From Candidatus Njordarchaeota archaeon (GTDB taxonomy: Archaea > Thermoproteota > JANJXX01 > Panguiarchaeales > Panguiarchaeaceae): a stretch of 31,299 bases of DNA. The notes under the pieces were generated by a model. That model worked only from the letters and a program-made list of their open reading frames with translations. It did no database searches and was not told where the DNA came from. The DNA lies in the NCBI GenBank assembly GCA_029855985.1, contig JAGSHR010000187.1, positions 1-31,299 of the forward strand, written 5' to 3'. Of the stretch, positions 6,986 through 15,511 are shown in pieces. How positions within the stretch are numbered: the first letter of the stretch is position 1; the number at the start of each line of letters is the position of its first letter. The translations under genes and the position numbers were made by a program.

Positions 6986-7972
6986 ATGTCTTCTCAAGAA
7001 GAAGAGATTCTGTGGGTGGAAAAATATAGGCCTAAAACTCTAGATGAGATAGTCAACCAGGATGAAGTAGTAGCGGCACTAAAAACGTTTGTAAAGAATA
7101 AAAATATACCTAACATGTTATTCGCTGGGCCTCCTGGAACCGGGAAAACAACGGCAGCTCTTGCTTTAGCCCGAGACTTGTATGGGGAAAATTGGAGATC
7201 ATTCACTTTGGAATTAAACGCTTCAGATGAACGTGGAATAGACATGGTTAGAACAAGATTAAAGGATTTCGCGAGAACAAAAGTGACAGGCGAAATACCC
7301 TATAAAATCTTGATACTTGATGAAGCCGATTCAATGACCAGAGATGCCCAACACGCACTTAGAAGAACAATGGAAAAATATGCCGACATAACCCGATTTA
7401 TACTTATCTGCAATTATCCATCAAAAATTATAGAACCAATACAATCTAGAACTGCTGTGTTCAAATTCAAGCGCCTCTCTTTAGAAGATATAAAGAAGAG
7501 ATTAAGATTCATAGCTGAAAAAGAAAATGTTGACTTAAAAGACGATGGATTAGATGCAATCATCGAAGTCAGCGAAGGGGATCTGAGAAAAGCCATAAAT
7601 CTACTTCAAAGCGTTGCTTATCTGAGGAAACCCGTGACAAGAGAATTGGTTTACAGAACAGCAGGCTTGGTCTATCCAGAATATATAAAGGAAATGATAA
7701 AAACCGCCTTTATGGGTAATTTCGAAGAAGCAAGGAAACTATTAATAAAAGCTATGACTCAAGAAGGGGTCTCAGGTGAAGATCTACTACAAGAGTTCTA
7801 CAAGGAAATAGCACTTGGAAATGCACTAAACATCGACCCTGATGACAAAATAAAATTACTTCAATTCATAAGCGACTTAGATTTTAGAATCAGTCAAGGA
7901 GCAACAGATTATATTCAATTAACCGCGCTTCTTGCTTACATAAGCAACCTCGGATTAAAGTACCGGAAATAA
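6986..7972 (+). CDS. rfcS: Replication factor C small subunit
   Basis: Clamp-loader ATPase subunit that, with RfcL, opens PCNA and places it on primed DNA. The 328-residue length is typical. Motifs in order: RFC box V-E-K-Y-R-P-K-T-L-D-E-I at 11-22, Walker A G-P-P-G-T-G-K-T at 48-55, Walker B L-D-E-A-D at 111-115. The S-R-T motif at 154-156 carries the arginine finger; many homologues have S-R-C here. Sensor 2 follows in G-D-L-R-K-A-I-N-L-L-Q. No intein is present. The rfcL gene follows after 45 nt on the same strand. Confidence 0.97.
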   Translation: MSSQEEEILWVEKYRPKTLDEIVNQDEVVAALKTFVKNKNIPNMLFAGPPGTGKTTAALALARDLYGENWRSFTLELNASDERGIDMVRTRLKDFARTKVTGEIPYKILILDEADSMTRDAQHALRRTMEKYADITRFILICNYPSKIIEPIQSRTAVFKFKRLSLEDIKKRLRFIAEKENVDLKDDGLDAIIEVSEGDLRKAINLLQSVAYLRKPVTRELVYRTAGLVYPEYIKEMIKTAFMGNFEEARKLLIKAMTQEGVSGEDLLQEFYKEIALGNALNIDPDDKIKLLQFISDLDFRISQGATDYIQLTALLAYISNLGLKYRK

Positions 7973-8017
7973 TCTATCCCACAGAAGGTAAGCCAGTAAT
8001 CTTGAGCGTGATCGCAA

Positions 8018-9946
8018 ATGAGTGTAGGAATAACAAGTAGAATCCCGTGGACTGAAAGGTTCCGACCAAAATCACTTGATGAGGTTATCTTAACAAAGAA
8101 TCAGAGGGAGACAATAGAAAACTGGTGGAGACACTGGGTGATCTGGTGGAATCTAAGGTTAACTTGGTTCGAGAAATATGGGCTGAAATGGTTGGATTTT
8201 GTAAAAACCGATGAGGGGAAAAAGTGGTCAAAAAATTTTCTAAATAAATGGAGGGAATCATTCAAGAAAAACTTTGAGAATGTCGTAAAATCTAAGGGAC
8301 TAGCAACATTCTTTGCTACAGTTGGAAAAGGAAACAAATTAACAACAGAGTTAAAGAAGGGAATAGAAAAAGATATAGAAGACATCTTAAATGAACTTTG
8401 GGAAAAATTCATTAAATCTAATAAAAAAGCAGAATTAGAAGAAAGACTAATACCCCCATTCCCACCATATAAACCAATCTTACTCATTGGTCCGCCTGGG
8501 ACAGGAAAAACCTCTAGTATTTATGCATTAGCATGGCAGGAAGGGGTCATAGTTGTTGAATTCAATGCAAGCGATAAGAGAAATTCAACTGTGATACGTA
8601 CAGTAGTTAACGAAGCTACAAAAAACATTGGATTCACAGATATAAAGAAATACAGAATTCCCCCAAGGATAATCCTCTTAGATGAAGTAGATGGACTAAA
8701 CCCTAGAGAAGATAGGGGTGGCTTTTCATCATTACTTAAACTAATAGATGAGACAAAGTTCCCCATAGCATTCACAGCGAACGTTATGCATGACAGAAAA
8801 GTTAGAACCCTCATGGTGTATTGTACAACCGTATTCTTTAATAGACCTGCAGATTACCAGATAGAAAAGTTAGTAAAAATGATCAGCGCGAAAATTAACA
8901 CAACATTTCCCCCGGAAGTAGTAAATATATTAAAGAAATATGCACCAGACTTTAGAACGGTAGTATCTGCGCTTGAAACATACTATTACACAAAGAGGTT
9001 ACCTAGTATATTCCATAATGAAATGTACAGTCTCCAAGACGCAATAAGATTAGCCTTTTCACTAAAGATAATGGATGACGGAAAGATAGATATATTCAAA
9101 ACAATGAGCAGGATCCAGGAAATTCTTTCAAATGTTGAAGGCCTCGACCCACATGACATGATCCTTTGGGCTTGGGAAAACGCGTCAAGTTTTGTACCAA
9201 TAGAAAACATCTTCCCATTCTATGACATGTTAGCCCAGGCAGACTATCTATATAAATTGGGATCACTCAGAGGAAATTGGAGGATCGCCTACAGAGACGC
9301 TTCAAACCTATTAACTATCGGTATGGCAAAATATGGCAAACCTGTATCCAACATATGGGCCCTAAGAAAGATAAAGATAAACAAACCAACAATTATAGAA
9401 GAACTCGGGAGAATAAAACAATTAATGATGGGCTCCTCCTCTGCCAGCGAAGAGACTACCGCAAGACAGTTAGGCCTCAGACCACTACTCGAAAAATACG
9501 CTCAACTAACTCATATGTCGAGAAAGGAAGCATGGTATGAGATGAAATTCCTTAGTTATTTGGGGTCTATTAACCCAGAATTAATTGGTAAATTATTCGC
9601 ATTACTATACCTACCTGAGGACACAGTGAAGATATTTTTAAATCACTTTATGAAAAAAGTTAGTAATGAAACAAAAGAAAAACTGTTATCATCATATAAG
9701 GAATACCTGGGCTCAATTGGGCCTAAAGTAATATCATTTAGGGGAATGGAAGTCGAGGAAACACACCCAAGCAAAGAAGAAAGAAAGGAAGAAGAAGGAG
9801 AAGAAGTTAGGAAAGAAAAAAGAGAAAGAAAAGAAGAGGAAGTAACCGAACCCAAAGAGGAAAAAGAAGAGAAAAAGAGAAAAAAGCAGAGGAAAAAAGA
9901 AGAAAAGAAAGGCGGGATAAAGACACTTGATGAATTCTTTTCTTAA
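8018..9946 (+). CDS. rfcL: Replication factor C large subunit with a Trp-rich N-terminal insertion
   Basis: The clamp-loader large subunit, 642 residues, with Walker A G-P-P-G-T-G-K-T at about 158-165, Walker B L-L-D-E-V-D, sensor elements, and the RFC collar region. A highly charged Lys/Glu tail ends in a PCNA-binding-type motif, I-K-T-L-D-E-F-F. The N-terminal RFC box (P-W-T-E-R-F-R-P-K-S-L-D-E-V) is at 10-23. In ordinary archaeal RfcL, Walker A follows within about 30 residues; here it is delayed to about 158. The extra stretch, roughly residues 40-150, holds nine tryptophans within positions 36-80 and then a basic helical region. It continues in frame without any stop and is not an intein-like block. 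The start ATG at 8018 is preceded by GTGAT. Confidence 0.94.
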   Translation: MSVGITSRIPWTERFRPKSLDEVILTKNQRETIENWWRHWVIWWNLRLTWFEKYGLKWLDFVKTDEGKKWSKNFLNKWRESFKKNFENVVKSKGLATFFATVGKGNKLTTELKKGIEKDIEDILNELWEKFIKSNKKAELEERLIPPFPPYKPILLIGPPGTGKTSSIYALAWQEGVIVVEFNASDKRNSTVIRTVVNEATKNIGFTDIKKYRIPPRIILLDEVDGLNPREDRGGFSSLLKLIDETKFPIAFTANVMHDRKVRTLMVYCTTVFFNRPADYQIEKLVKMISAKINTTFPPEVVNILKKYAPDFRTVVSALETYYYTKRLPSIFHNEMYSLQDAIRLAFSLKIMDDGKIDIFKTMSRIQEILSNVEGLDPHDMILWAWENASSFVPIENIFPFYDMLAQADYLYKLGSLRGNWRIAYRDASNLLTIGMAKYGKPVSNIWALRKIKINKPTIIEELGRIKQLMMGSSSASEETTARQLGLRPLLEKYAQLTHMSRKEAWYEMKFLSYLGSINPELIGKLFALLYLPEDTVKIFLNHFMKKVSNETKEKLLSSYKEYLGSIGPKVISFRGMEVEETHPSKEERKEEEGEEVRKEKRERKEEEVTEPKEEKEEKKRKKQRKKEEKKGGIKTLDEFFS

Positions 9947-9981
9947 ACTGAGATAAGAGAACTGCAAAGGAGGTTTTCGAA

Positions 9982-10551
9982 ATGCCAAACAAGGAGGATT
10001 CAGAAAACTTAATCCAATCTAGGATCTTGATACCCAAAGAAAGAGTGGGCGTTTTGATTGGAAAAAAGGGAGAAACTAAGAAGATGATCGAAAAGGAATT
10101 AAATGTAAAACTGGAAATCGACAGTAAATCTGGGGAAGTAAAAATTTTCGCTGATCAAGAACATGCAGATAATATCCTTAAAGCCCTTGACGTGATTAAG
10201 GCAATAGGTCGTGGTTTCTCACCCGAGAAGGCCATTCTCCTGAAAAATGATGAGTACACATTATCTATAATTGACTTAACAGAATATGCCCATACTAAAA
10301 ACGCATTAGAACGCATAAGGGCTCGCCTAATAGGAACAAAAGGTAAAACACGGTTACTCATTGAAGAGATAACTAACACTTACATATCCATATATGGAAA
10401 AACCGTATCAATAATAGGAGAATGGGACAAAGTTGCATTAGCCGAAGAAGCAATTAGACGGCTAGCTTCTGGTGCTCCACATTCAAGAGTTTATGATTGG
10501 TTATACGAGCAGAAAAAGTACGAGCAATTCGAAAAATTAGAGAGGTATTAA
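9982..10551 (+). CDS. KH-domain rRNA-processing protein (Dim2/Pno1-like)
   Basis: An archaeal homologue of Pno1/Dim2, which in eukaryotes helps mature the 3' end of small-subunit rRNA. It has two KH modules. The first has G-V-L-I-G-K-K-G-E-T (GxxG loop) at about 25-34; the second has L-I-G-T-K-G-K-T-R-L-L-I-E near residue 110. The C-terminal S-G-A-P-H-S-R-V-Y-D-W-L segment is typical of the family. Length 189 is normal. Start ATG at 9982 has GGAGGT 9 nt upstream. It follows rfcL after 35 nt and converges on the ribosomal protein cluster. KsgA/Dim1, with which Dim2 cooperates in eukaryotes, is also in this window. Confidence 0.9.
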   Translation: MPNKEDSENLIQSRILIPKERVGVLIGKKGETKKMIEKELNVKLEIDSKSGEVKIFADQEHADNILKALDVIKAIGRGFSPEKAILLKNDEYTLSIIDLTEYAHTKNALERIRARLIGTKGKTRLLIEEITNTYISIYGKTVSIIGEWDKVALAEEAIRRLASGAPHSRVYDWLYEQKKYEQFEKLERY

Positions 10552-10553
10552 AT

Positions 10554-11168
10554 TTAGAAAAATTCTCTTTCAACTCTACCTTTAATTACTTCTATTCCCA
10601 TTTCTTGTAAGAAAAGCTTTGTATCTTCTTTTGTTAATCTGTGTCTCTTGGGAATTTTCGCCCTCCTCAGTCTTCTCCTCTTAACTCTGTACCCTGCTCT
10701 TTCCATTGCAACTATGACATCGAAACCTATTGTTCCAAGCTCAGGATCATATTTCGTTCCAGGAATCCTTATGTGTTCTGTTAACCCAAAAGCAAAGTTA
10801 CCTTCTTCGTCAATGCTTAACTCAGAGATCACATTGTCGACAGCAACAAATGCTTTTTTAAGGAATTCAAAAGCTTCTTCACCTCTCAGTGTAATTTTCC
10901 AGCCCATTGGCATTCTCTTATGTATACCAAATGGTCTAATAGTCTTTTTCGCTCTCACAAGTTTTGGCTTCCTATTAGTCAAGCTCTCAAGTATCTTTCT
11001 AGCTTTTTCAAGCGGGTCTCCTGGTTGCCCCACTGAACAGTTTATTACTACTGCGTGTATCCTAGGTAACAACATTGGGTTCTTGTATCTATCTGGATAC
11101 TTTTTTCTCAAATTTTCTAACACTTCTTTGTATGTAATCTTAGAGACGGATTGGCTTTCTTTCTGCAA
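10554..11168 (-). CDS. rpl5: Large ribosomal subunit protein uL5
   Basis: The 5S-rRNA-associated protein of the central protuberance. Recognisable segments include P-R-I-H-A-V-V-I-N-C-S-V-G, R-K-P-K-L-V-R-A-K-K-T-I (tRNA/5S contact region), F-G-L-T-E-H-I-R-I-P-G and G-T-I-G-F-D-V. Start TTG at 11168 is supported by GGGGTGAG 6-7 nt upstream and places 29 nt of overlap with the eS4 stop. No AUG in the first 30 codons is better placed. It is the last gene of the cluster; the usual downstream genes (uS14, uS8, uL6 and onward) are absent, and the KH gene converges from 3 nt away. Confidence 0.96.
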   Translation of the reverse strand: MQKESQSVSKITYKEVLENLRKKYPDRYKNPMLLPRIHAVVINCSVGQPGDPLEKARKILESLTNRKPKLVRAKKTIRPFGIHKRMPMGWKITLRGEEAFEFLKKAFVAVDNVISELSIDEEGNFAFGLTEHIRIPGTKYDPELGTIGFDVIVAMERAGYRVKRRRLRRAKIPKRHRLTKEDTKLFLQEMGIEVIKGRVEREFF

Positions 11169-11940
11169 TTCTTCTCACCCCTTCCTCTGTGGGTAAAGAT
11201 ATCAATGGTCTGTCTTTACCAATCATGTATACATAATCCAAAGCAGTTATAATTTCACCGCCTTTTTGGTCTTGTATGCTAACGGTGCTTGCACGTGCTC
11301 CAAACATTTTATGAATTCCTTTCAATAGACCATGTTCACCCATGTGTCTACCGAGTATAACCATTGCATAGTTGTCTAATGCTAGTGGTATGTGGTCTAA
11401 TATTTTTTGCTCTGGGACGGTTATCATAATGGAATCTCCGACCTTATATTTTGTTAAAATTTCTCTTCTTTCTTTATCATCCTTGGGTCTAAAGAGTATA
11501 TTCCTTCCGTCGAATAAGTTTAATTGAATATTACCACCCTTAACATACCTCTTGTTGATTATCTTTAATATTTTTATATTCGCTTCCTCTTTGGGAATCT
11601 CATAAAGAACAAGCTTCCTTCTATAAGGCATAACTCGTAAGTAGAGTTCCTCATCCGGTATCTCAATAATATCCATTATTCCAACAGGGAACTTGTACTC
11701 CGTTATTATCCTCCCATCAATCTTGACAAGTTTTCTATTTAGTATCTTTTTAATCTCCCTTAATGTTCTCGCATAACCTAGAATCTCCCTTAAAATTATG
11801 CCCAAGGGAATGCTTCTATCGGCTGGGTGTGGTCCAGGCATGGGCTTGATTGTAAATCTGCCGCCAACTTTTCGTGGAATAGGGAATAGCTTTGGAGCTG
11901 CTACCCTCTTTAACTGCCTTCTCTGACCGTGCTTTGTCAT
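11140..11940 (-). CDS. rps4e: Small ribosomal subunit protein eS4
   Basis: An archaeal/eukaryotic S4e protein, 266 residues. It has the basic N-terminal region, an S4 RNA-binding domain at about 43-105 (R-T-L-R-E-I-K-K-I-L-N-R-K-L-V-K-I-D-G-R, then F-P-V-G-I-M-D-I) and a central region (F-D-G-R-N-I-L). A KOW-like C-terminal part contains G-R-H-M-G-E-H-G. Length is slightly above the usual ~240. Start ATG at 11940 follows GGTGAG, which overlaps the end of the uL24 gene region. It overlaps uL5 by 29 nt, so translation is tightly coupled. Confidence 0.96.
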   Translation of the reverse strand: MTKHGQRRQLKRVAAPKLFPIPRKVGGRFTIKPMPGPHPADRSIPLGIILREILGYARTLREIKKILNRKLVKIDGRIITEYKFPVGIMDIIEIPDEELYLRVMPYRRKLVLYEIPKEEANIKILKIINKRYVKGGNIQLNLFDGRNILFRPKDDKERREILTKYKVGDSIMITVPEQKILDHIPLALDNYAMVILGRHMGEHGLLKGIHKMFGARASTVSIQDQKGGEIITALDYVYMIGKDRPLISLPTEEGVRRIAERKPIRL

Positions 11941-11950
11941 ATTAACTCAC

Positions 11951-12346
11951 CTACTCTGATTTTGTAGCCATAGCTTTGCGTTTTTCAATTGATTCCTTTC
12001 TAACTTTATCCGATAAGTCTAATTCTAATACTTCAACGTTCCATGGCTTAATTGGAACTTTAACCACGCTCTTATCAACCTTTTTTCTAGTTACTCCCTC
12101 TATATATATTCTCATCCTCTTTATGTCTATTCGCTCGATCTTTCCTATGTGCCCCTTGAATTTTCCCTTCTTTATTAAGACCTTGTCACCTGTTCTAAGC
12201 TGCACTCTTTTAATTCCATACTGCTCTCTGGCTTCCTTTGATAATGGAGCCACCATCATTTTTCTTTTAACGTGAAGTGGGGCTTGATAGATCATTCTTT
12301 TCCTAATCTTTCTCGGCTGTGAAGTGACCTTTTTGTCGAATTTCAT
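11951..12346 (-). CDS. rpl24: Large ribosomal subunit protein uL24
   Basis: A 131-residue L24 with the KOW motif T-G-D-K-V-L-I-K-K-G-K-F-K-G-H-I-G-K at about 53-70. The basic N-terminal extension is typical of archaeal/eukaryotic L26-type proteins. It is an early assembly protein at the tunnel exit side. Start ATG at 12346 is preceded by GGTGA with 6-nt spacing; the GGTGA overlaps the uL14 stop codon. Confidence 0.96.
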   Translation of the reverse strand: MKFDKKVTSQPRKIRKRMIYQAPLHVKRKMMVAPLSKEAREQYGIKRVQLRTGDKVLIKKGKFKGHIGKIERIDIKRMRIYIEGVTRKKVDKSVVKVPIKPWNVEVLELDLSDKVRKESIEKRKAMATKSE

Positions 12347-12356
12347 TTTAATTCAC

Positions 12357-12773
12357 CTAGACAACTTTTTCAGCAATCTTTCCTATGTTTGGGAATCTTT
12401 CAACGGCTTCTTTTGCCACAGGTCCTTTGACCTCGCTACCAATAGGTTCGCCTTCGGGATTTATCAATACTGCTGCGTTGTCCTCAAATTGTATCCATGT
12501 GCCATCTTTTCTGCGGTAAGGCATTCTTTGTCTAATTATAACTGCTCTCACAATTTTCTTTCTCCATTTGGGTTCACCCTTCTTCACAACGGCCACTACG
12601 ACATCCCCTAAAGTAGCCTTAGGTTGCCTTCTAAGTCTACCTTTATAACCAACTACTGCAATAACCTCAAGCAATGATGCACCAGAGTTATCAGCACATA
12701 TTAGTTTTGTCGTAGTTTGTACTCCAGGTGTCCCTCCCATTTTAGGGTGTGCTTGAGCTTTTCGCTTAGGCAT
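12357..12773 (-). CDS. rpl14: Large ribosomal subunit protein uL14
   Basis: L14 lies at the subunit interface and makes bridge contacts. The signature [11 protein letters not shown] is followed by [11 protein letters not shown] and [14 protein letters not shown] three codons upstream (12782) would give a longer frame. I prefer the ATG at 12773 (M-P-K-R-K-A) because GGTGA sits exactly 5 nt before it. With this start the gene overlaps uS17 by 8 nt, and the ribosome-binding site is inside the last codons of uS17. Confidence 0.96.
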   Translation of the reverse strand: MPKRKAQAHPKMGGTPGVQTTTKLICADNSGASLLEVIAVVGYKGRLRRQPKATLGDVVVAVVKKGEPKWRKKIVRAVIIRQRMPYRRKDGTWIQFEDNAAVLINPEGEPIGSEVKGPVAKEAVERFPNIGKIAEKVV

Positions 12774-13110
12774 TTTCTTCACCTGCTCTCTTAACTATCT
12801 GTACCACAACGAATTTCACTGTTTTTGCTATAGGGCGTGTTTCCATTATTTTAACAATATCTCCTTCCTTTGCATCAAGACATGGTGGATTATGAGCCTT
12901 TATCTTACTACTTCTTTTCTCGTATCTCTTATACTTTTTGTCTCTCCATAAGTAGTCTATTCTAACAACGACTGTTTTCTGCATTTTGCTAGATACGACA
13001 TATCCCTCAAATATCTTGCCTCTCACCTTTATGTGTCCATGGAATGGGCATAAGGGGTCATTACATTCCTTCTCTGGTTTAGGGAACAATGATATCTTGT
13101 TTTGGCTCAT
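12766..13110 (-). CDS. rps17: Small ribosomal subunit protein uS17
   Basis: S17 of the archaeal type with an N-terminal extension carrying a [11 protein letters not shown] motif, then the OB-fold. Family segments: [23 protein letters not shown] and [13 protein letters not shown]. Length 114. Start ATG at 13110 is preceded by GGAGAT. It binds 16S rRNA helices 7/11 early in assembly. Confidence 0.96.
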   Translation of the reverse strand: MSQNKISLFPKPEKECNDPLCPFHGHIKVRGKIFEGYVVSSKMQKTVVVRIDYLWRDKKYKRYEKRSSKIKAHNPPCLDAKEGDIVKIMETRPIAKTVKFVVVQIVKRAGEENA

Positions 13111-13112
13111 TT

Positions 13113-13406
13113 TTATCTCCTCTTTCTCCCATATTTTCTTAACTTCATGAATCTATTTACTAATTCTTTCCCATTCACTATAATAACTCGTTTTTTAGAT
13201 AATTTTATTTTAAATATGCATATGTCTTTGGCCACATAGATTATCTTATTCTTTGTAGTTGTTTTACTATATAATAATATCCCAAACATATTACGGGATT
13301 CAAAGACTATTAAGCCTTTTTTTCCAATGAGAGTTGGGTCTGTGGAATTAATTATCTCGAGCTCTAGCCCTAAAAAAGGTTTTAAAAGCGTTAGAGATAG
13401 CTTCAT
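13113..13406 (-). CDS. rnp1: RNase P protein component 1 (Rpp29/Pop4)
   Basis: A protein subunit of archaeal RNase P, which trims tRNA 5' leaders. The 97-residue Sm-like barrel protein shows the expected L-L-x-x-x-L-G-L-E-L-E-I opening, the [14 protein letters not shown] strand pair, and the [16 protein letters not shown] segment. Its position between uL29 and uS17 is the conserved archaeal location. The translation initiation factor SUI1/aIF1 gene often found beside it is absent. It overlaps uL29 by 4 nt (ATGA). Confidence 0.94.
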   Translation of the reverse strand: MKLSLTLLKPFLGLELEIINSTDPTLIGKKGLIVFESRNMFGILLYSKTTTKNKIIYVAKDICIFKIKLSKKRVIIVNGKELVNRFMKLRKYGRKRR

Positions 13407-13603
13407 GCTGTTTCTCCCAACTCTCTCATCACTGTTAATATTCTAGCGATGTCTCTTCTAACGGTTCTAATTTTTCCAGTTTCTTTTAATGCGCCCCTGT
13501 TCTTCCTAATCTCATATGTTAACAGTGCCTTCTTTAGTTCCAGTAATTTCTTTTTTCTTTCTTCAGGGGTCATTGCTCTAATATCTTTTGCTTTGAGGGT
13601 CAT
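13403..13603 (-). CDS. rpl29: Large ribosomal subunit protein uL29
   Basis: A 66-residue two-helix protein at the tunnel exit. The K-A-K-D-I-R-A-M-T-P-E-E-R-K-K-K-L opening, then a Leu/Lys helix and the I-R-T-V-R-R-D-I-A-R-I-L-T-V segment, identify L29. Start ATG at 13603 has GGTGA with 7-nt spacing, located in the last codons of uS3. The stop overlaps the rnp1 start as ATGA. Confidence 0.95.
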   Translation of the reverse strand: MTLKAKDIRAMTPEERKKKLLELKKALLTYEIRKNRGALKETGKIRTVRRDIARILTVMRELGETA

Positions 13604-13605
13604 CT

Positions 13606-14334
13606 TTATTCACCTTCCTCTAATTCCTCAGATATTTCGGACAATTCACTTTTACTTATTAATTCATCTGCTAGTTGCTCGGCGATTACCTTTAATTCTT
13701 CTAATCCACCAACTACCTCTGATAAACTCTTGACTCTTATTCGATCTGGGAGACTTGTTCCTGGCGGTAAGATTTTCACCTGCACTCCAATAACGCCTTT
13801 TTTAGTTAGAGCAGCGGCTTTGCCGACTTCTATTACGCTTTCGGCTAGTTCACCTGAGTGCACAAGAAGACCCATTTTGAATCTATACCTTCTTGACCTC
13901 TTTTTCATTAGTTTTCCGCCAATTCTGATTTCTACGCCTAAAGCTCCACTTGACATGATTCTATTCATTGCGCTAAAAGCAACCCTCCTAACGGGTAGAC
14001 CCCTCTCAATTGCTCTAGCTATGTCTTCAGCCATTAGCTGTGCATTGAGCTCTGGTTTCTGAATTGATTTTACCTTTATCTGGGGGTTCATTAAGTTAAA
14101 TTCCTCTTTTAGCTTATTAGTCAGCATCTCTAGGTTTCTTCCTTTTCTTCCAACCACTACTCCTGGGTTCTTGGCATATATAACTATCTGCTCTCCGAGA
14201 CTTGTTCTTATGAAGTCAATGTTATTGTACCCAGCGATTGGGGGTAATGTTTTCTTTAGATATTCGTGGATCCTCCATTTCAAGATCCTTTGTTTAAGTA
14301 TCCTTTTTGGAGTTGGTCCAGCTGTGGATGCCAT
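13606..14334 (-). CDS. rps3: Small ribosomal subunit protein uS3
   Basis: S3 lines the mRNA entry tunnel. It has an N-terminal KH type II domain with G-V-V-V-G-R-K-G-R-N-L at about 58-68. The S3 C-terminal domain contains R-R-V-A-F-S-A-M-N-R and G-A-L-G-V-E-I-R-I-G-G-K-L. It ends in a short acidic tail. The frame can be opened at a GTG (14343). The ATG at 14334 (M-A-S-T-A-G) is preferred because the GGTGA ribosome-binding site lies 5 nt before it and otherwise would overlap the start. Confidence 0.96.
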   Translation of the reverse strand: MASTAGPTPKRILKQRILKWRIHEYLKKTLPPIAGYNNIDFIRTSLGEQIVIYAKNPGVVVGRKGRNLEMLTNKLKEEFNLMNPQIKVKSIQKPELNAQLMAEDIARAIERGLPVRRVAFSAMNRIMSSGALGVEIRIGGKLMKKRSRRYRFKMGLLVHSGELAESVIEVGKAAALTKKGVIGVQVKILPPGTSLPDRIRVKSLSEVVGGLEELKVIAEQLADELISKSELSEISEELEEGE

Positions 14335-14347
14335 AAAAATCACCTAT

Positions 14348-15025
14348 CTATTCCTCATCTTCTTTATCATTATTAATATTTTCCTCCTCGGTGGTTTCTT
14401 CTGCTTTCTCTTCCGAGATTTCTTCGCTGGCCTCACTTGGGGCTTCCTCTTCTGTTTCTTCAAGTTCCTCTAGGGTTTCAGTAGTTTCCTCCTCCTCAAT
14501 TGTTAATTCCTCTTCCTCTAATTCTTCAGGCGCCTCTATAACAATGACTTCGACGTTCGTGCTCCTCTTGATCTTCCATCCTTTTAGTATTCCTGGTCCT
14601 CTTCTATCCGGCCTCCTTCTTATAACTCTTCCCTTGTGAGCCGCTATTAGAAGTATCTTTAATCTGTCCTCGTCCAATCCTTTCACTCTTGCGTTGTTCA
14701 GAGCATTTTCTAATACTTTAAGAATGTAATAACTGGCCTTATAGGGATACCTGCCAGCAGCCCACTTCCAAGCGTCCAGCTCTTTCCTATGTGCAACATT
14801 ACCTTTATACCTCTTAAATGGTACTGCAGCTTCTTTTCTCATTACTTTCCTCAAGTATTTTATTGCCTCCTTAAGATTCATTTTTCTTTCCATTATCGCA
14901 TTAGCGATTTCTCTAGCATGCTTGTATTTTATGGGTAAGTCAACTCCCTTAGCTATAGCGATCTTCGCTTGATCTGGATAGGTTTCAATTGGAAATGAGT
15001 ATCCACTTCTTCCCTTCATCATCAT
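14348..15025 (-). CDS. rpl22: Large ribosomal subunit protein uL22 with long acidic C-terminal tail
   Basis: The L22 core is normal: K-Y-K-H-A-R-E-I-A-N-A-I, V-P-F-K-R-Y-K-G-N-V-A-H-R, A-G-R-Y-P-Y-K-A and the tunnel-hairpin region R-P-D-R-R-G-P-G-I. It covers about the first 155 residues. After it comes an acidic, low-complexity tail of roughly 65 residues, mostly Glu with Thr/Ser. Three consecutive ATGs occur (15025, 15022, 15019). GGTGA abuts the first, so the third has the best spacing and the true start may be 15019. Confidence 0.95.
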   Translation of the reverse strand: MMMKGRSGYSFPIETYPDQAKIAIAKGVDLPIKYKHAREIANAIMERKMNLKEAIKYLRKVMRKEAAVPFKRYKGNVAHRKELDAWKWAAGRYPYKASYYILKVLENALNNARVKGLDEDRLKILLIAAHKGRVIRRRPDRRGPGILKGWKIKRSTNVEVIVIEAPEELEEEELTIEEEETTETLEELEETEEEAPSEASEEISEEKAEETTEEENINNDKEDEE

Positions 15026-15033
15026 TCACCTTC

Positions 15034-15441
15034 CTATGTGAATTTACTGCTTCTCGTTGCTCCCTTACCTGGACCTGTGTGTTGGACGGGTTTATTTGTT
15101 GGAACAAATTCTCCTAGATAGTGCCCTATCATCCAAGGTGTAATCGTGATTGTTACGAACTCTTTCCCATCGTATACGGCGATTCTTTTTCCCACGAGTT
15201 CTGGTAATATTATTAAATCTCTAACGTGCGTTCTAACCACTTTTCTTCTGCCACCTTTTTTCTTGATCTTTTCTAGAAGTATCTTTTGCTCTGGAGTAAA
15301 GCCCCTCTTTAGACTTCTTCTCGCCCTAGCTGGTAGTATCTCTATCAATTTTTCCATTGGCATATTCATTAGTTCCTCTAAAGTATAACCCCTATAACGG
15401 AAATCTCTCCACGACTTTGGTATCGATTTCATTGCATTCAC
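15034..15441 (-). CDS. rps19: Small ribosomal subunit protein uS19
   Basis: S19 of the small-subunit head, 135 residues. Recognisable: [11 protein letters not shown] (archaeal N-terminal part), [26 protein letters not shown], and I-G-H-Y-L-G-E-F. It is the first gene of the minus-strand cluster. A TATA-like TATAAGTA at 15465-15472 predicts a transcript start near 15442. The GTG at 15441 could therefore be a leaderless start; an ATG at 15432 is the alternative. Confidence 0.95.
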   Translation of the reverse strand: MNAMKSIPKSWRDFRYRGYTLEELMNMPMEKLIEILPARARRSLKRGFTPEQKILLEKIKKKGGRRKVVRTHVRDLIILPELVGKRIAVYDGKEFVTITITPWMIGHYLGEFVPTNKPVQHTGPGKGATRSSKFT

Positions 15442-15464
15442 ATCTCGCCAACTTTTACTGATAA

Positions 15465-15475
15465 TACTTATACCA
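15465..15475 (-). promoter_or_regulatory. Likely promoter of the ribosomal cluster (uS19)
   Basis: A GGTATAAGTA box on the minus strand is centred about 27 nt before the GTG start of uS19. This is the normal archaeal TATA-to-start spacing and suggests a leaderless or nearly leaderless mRNA. Inference from spacing only. Confidence 0.45.
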
Positions 15476-15511
15476 TAATTCCATTCATACTTAAGTGTTA
15501 GTTAATAAAAA

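Noticed and set aside
8125..8467. Intein in RfcL
   Set aside because: The insert has no Cys/Ser start, no terminal His-Asn, is far too short, and does not interrupt a conserved motif.
9734..10037. Phe/Leu/Ser-rich minus-strand open frames over the rfcL tail
   Set aside because: Antisense shadows of the Lys/Glu-rich RfcL C-terminus.
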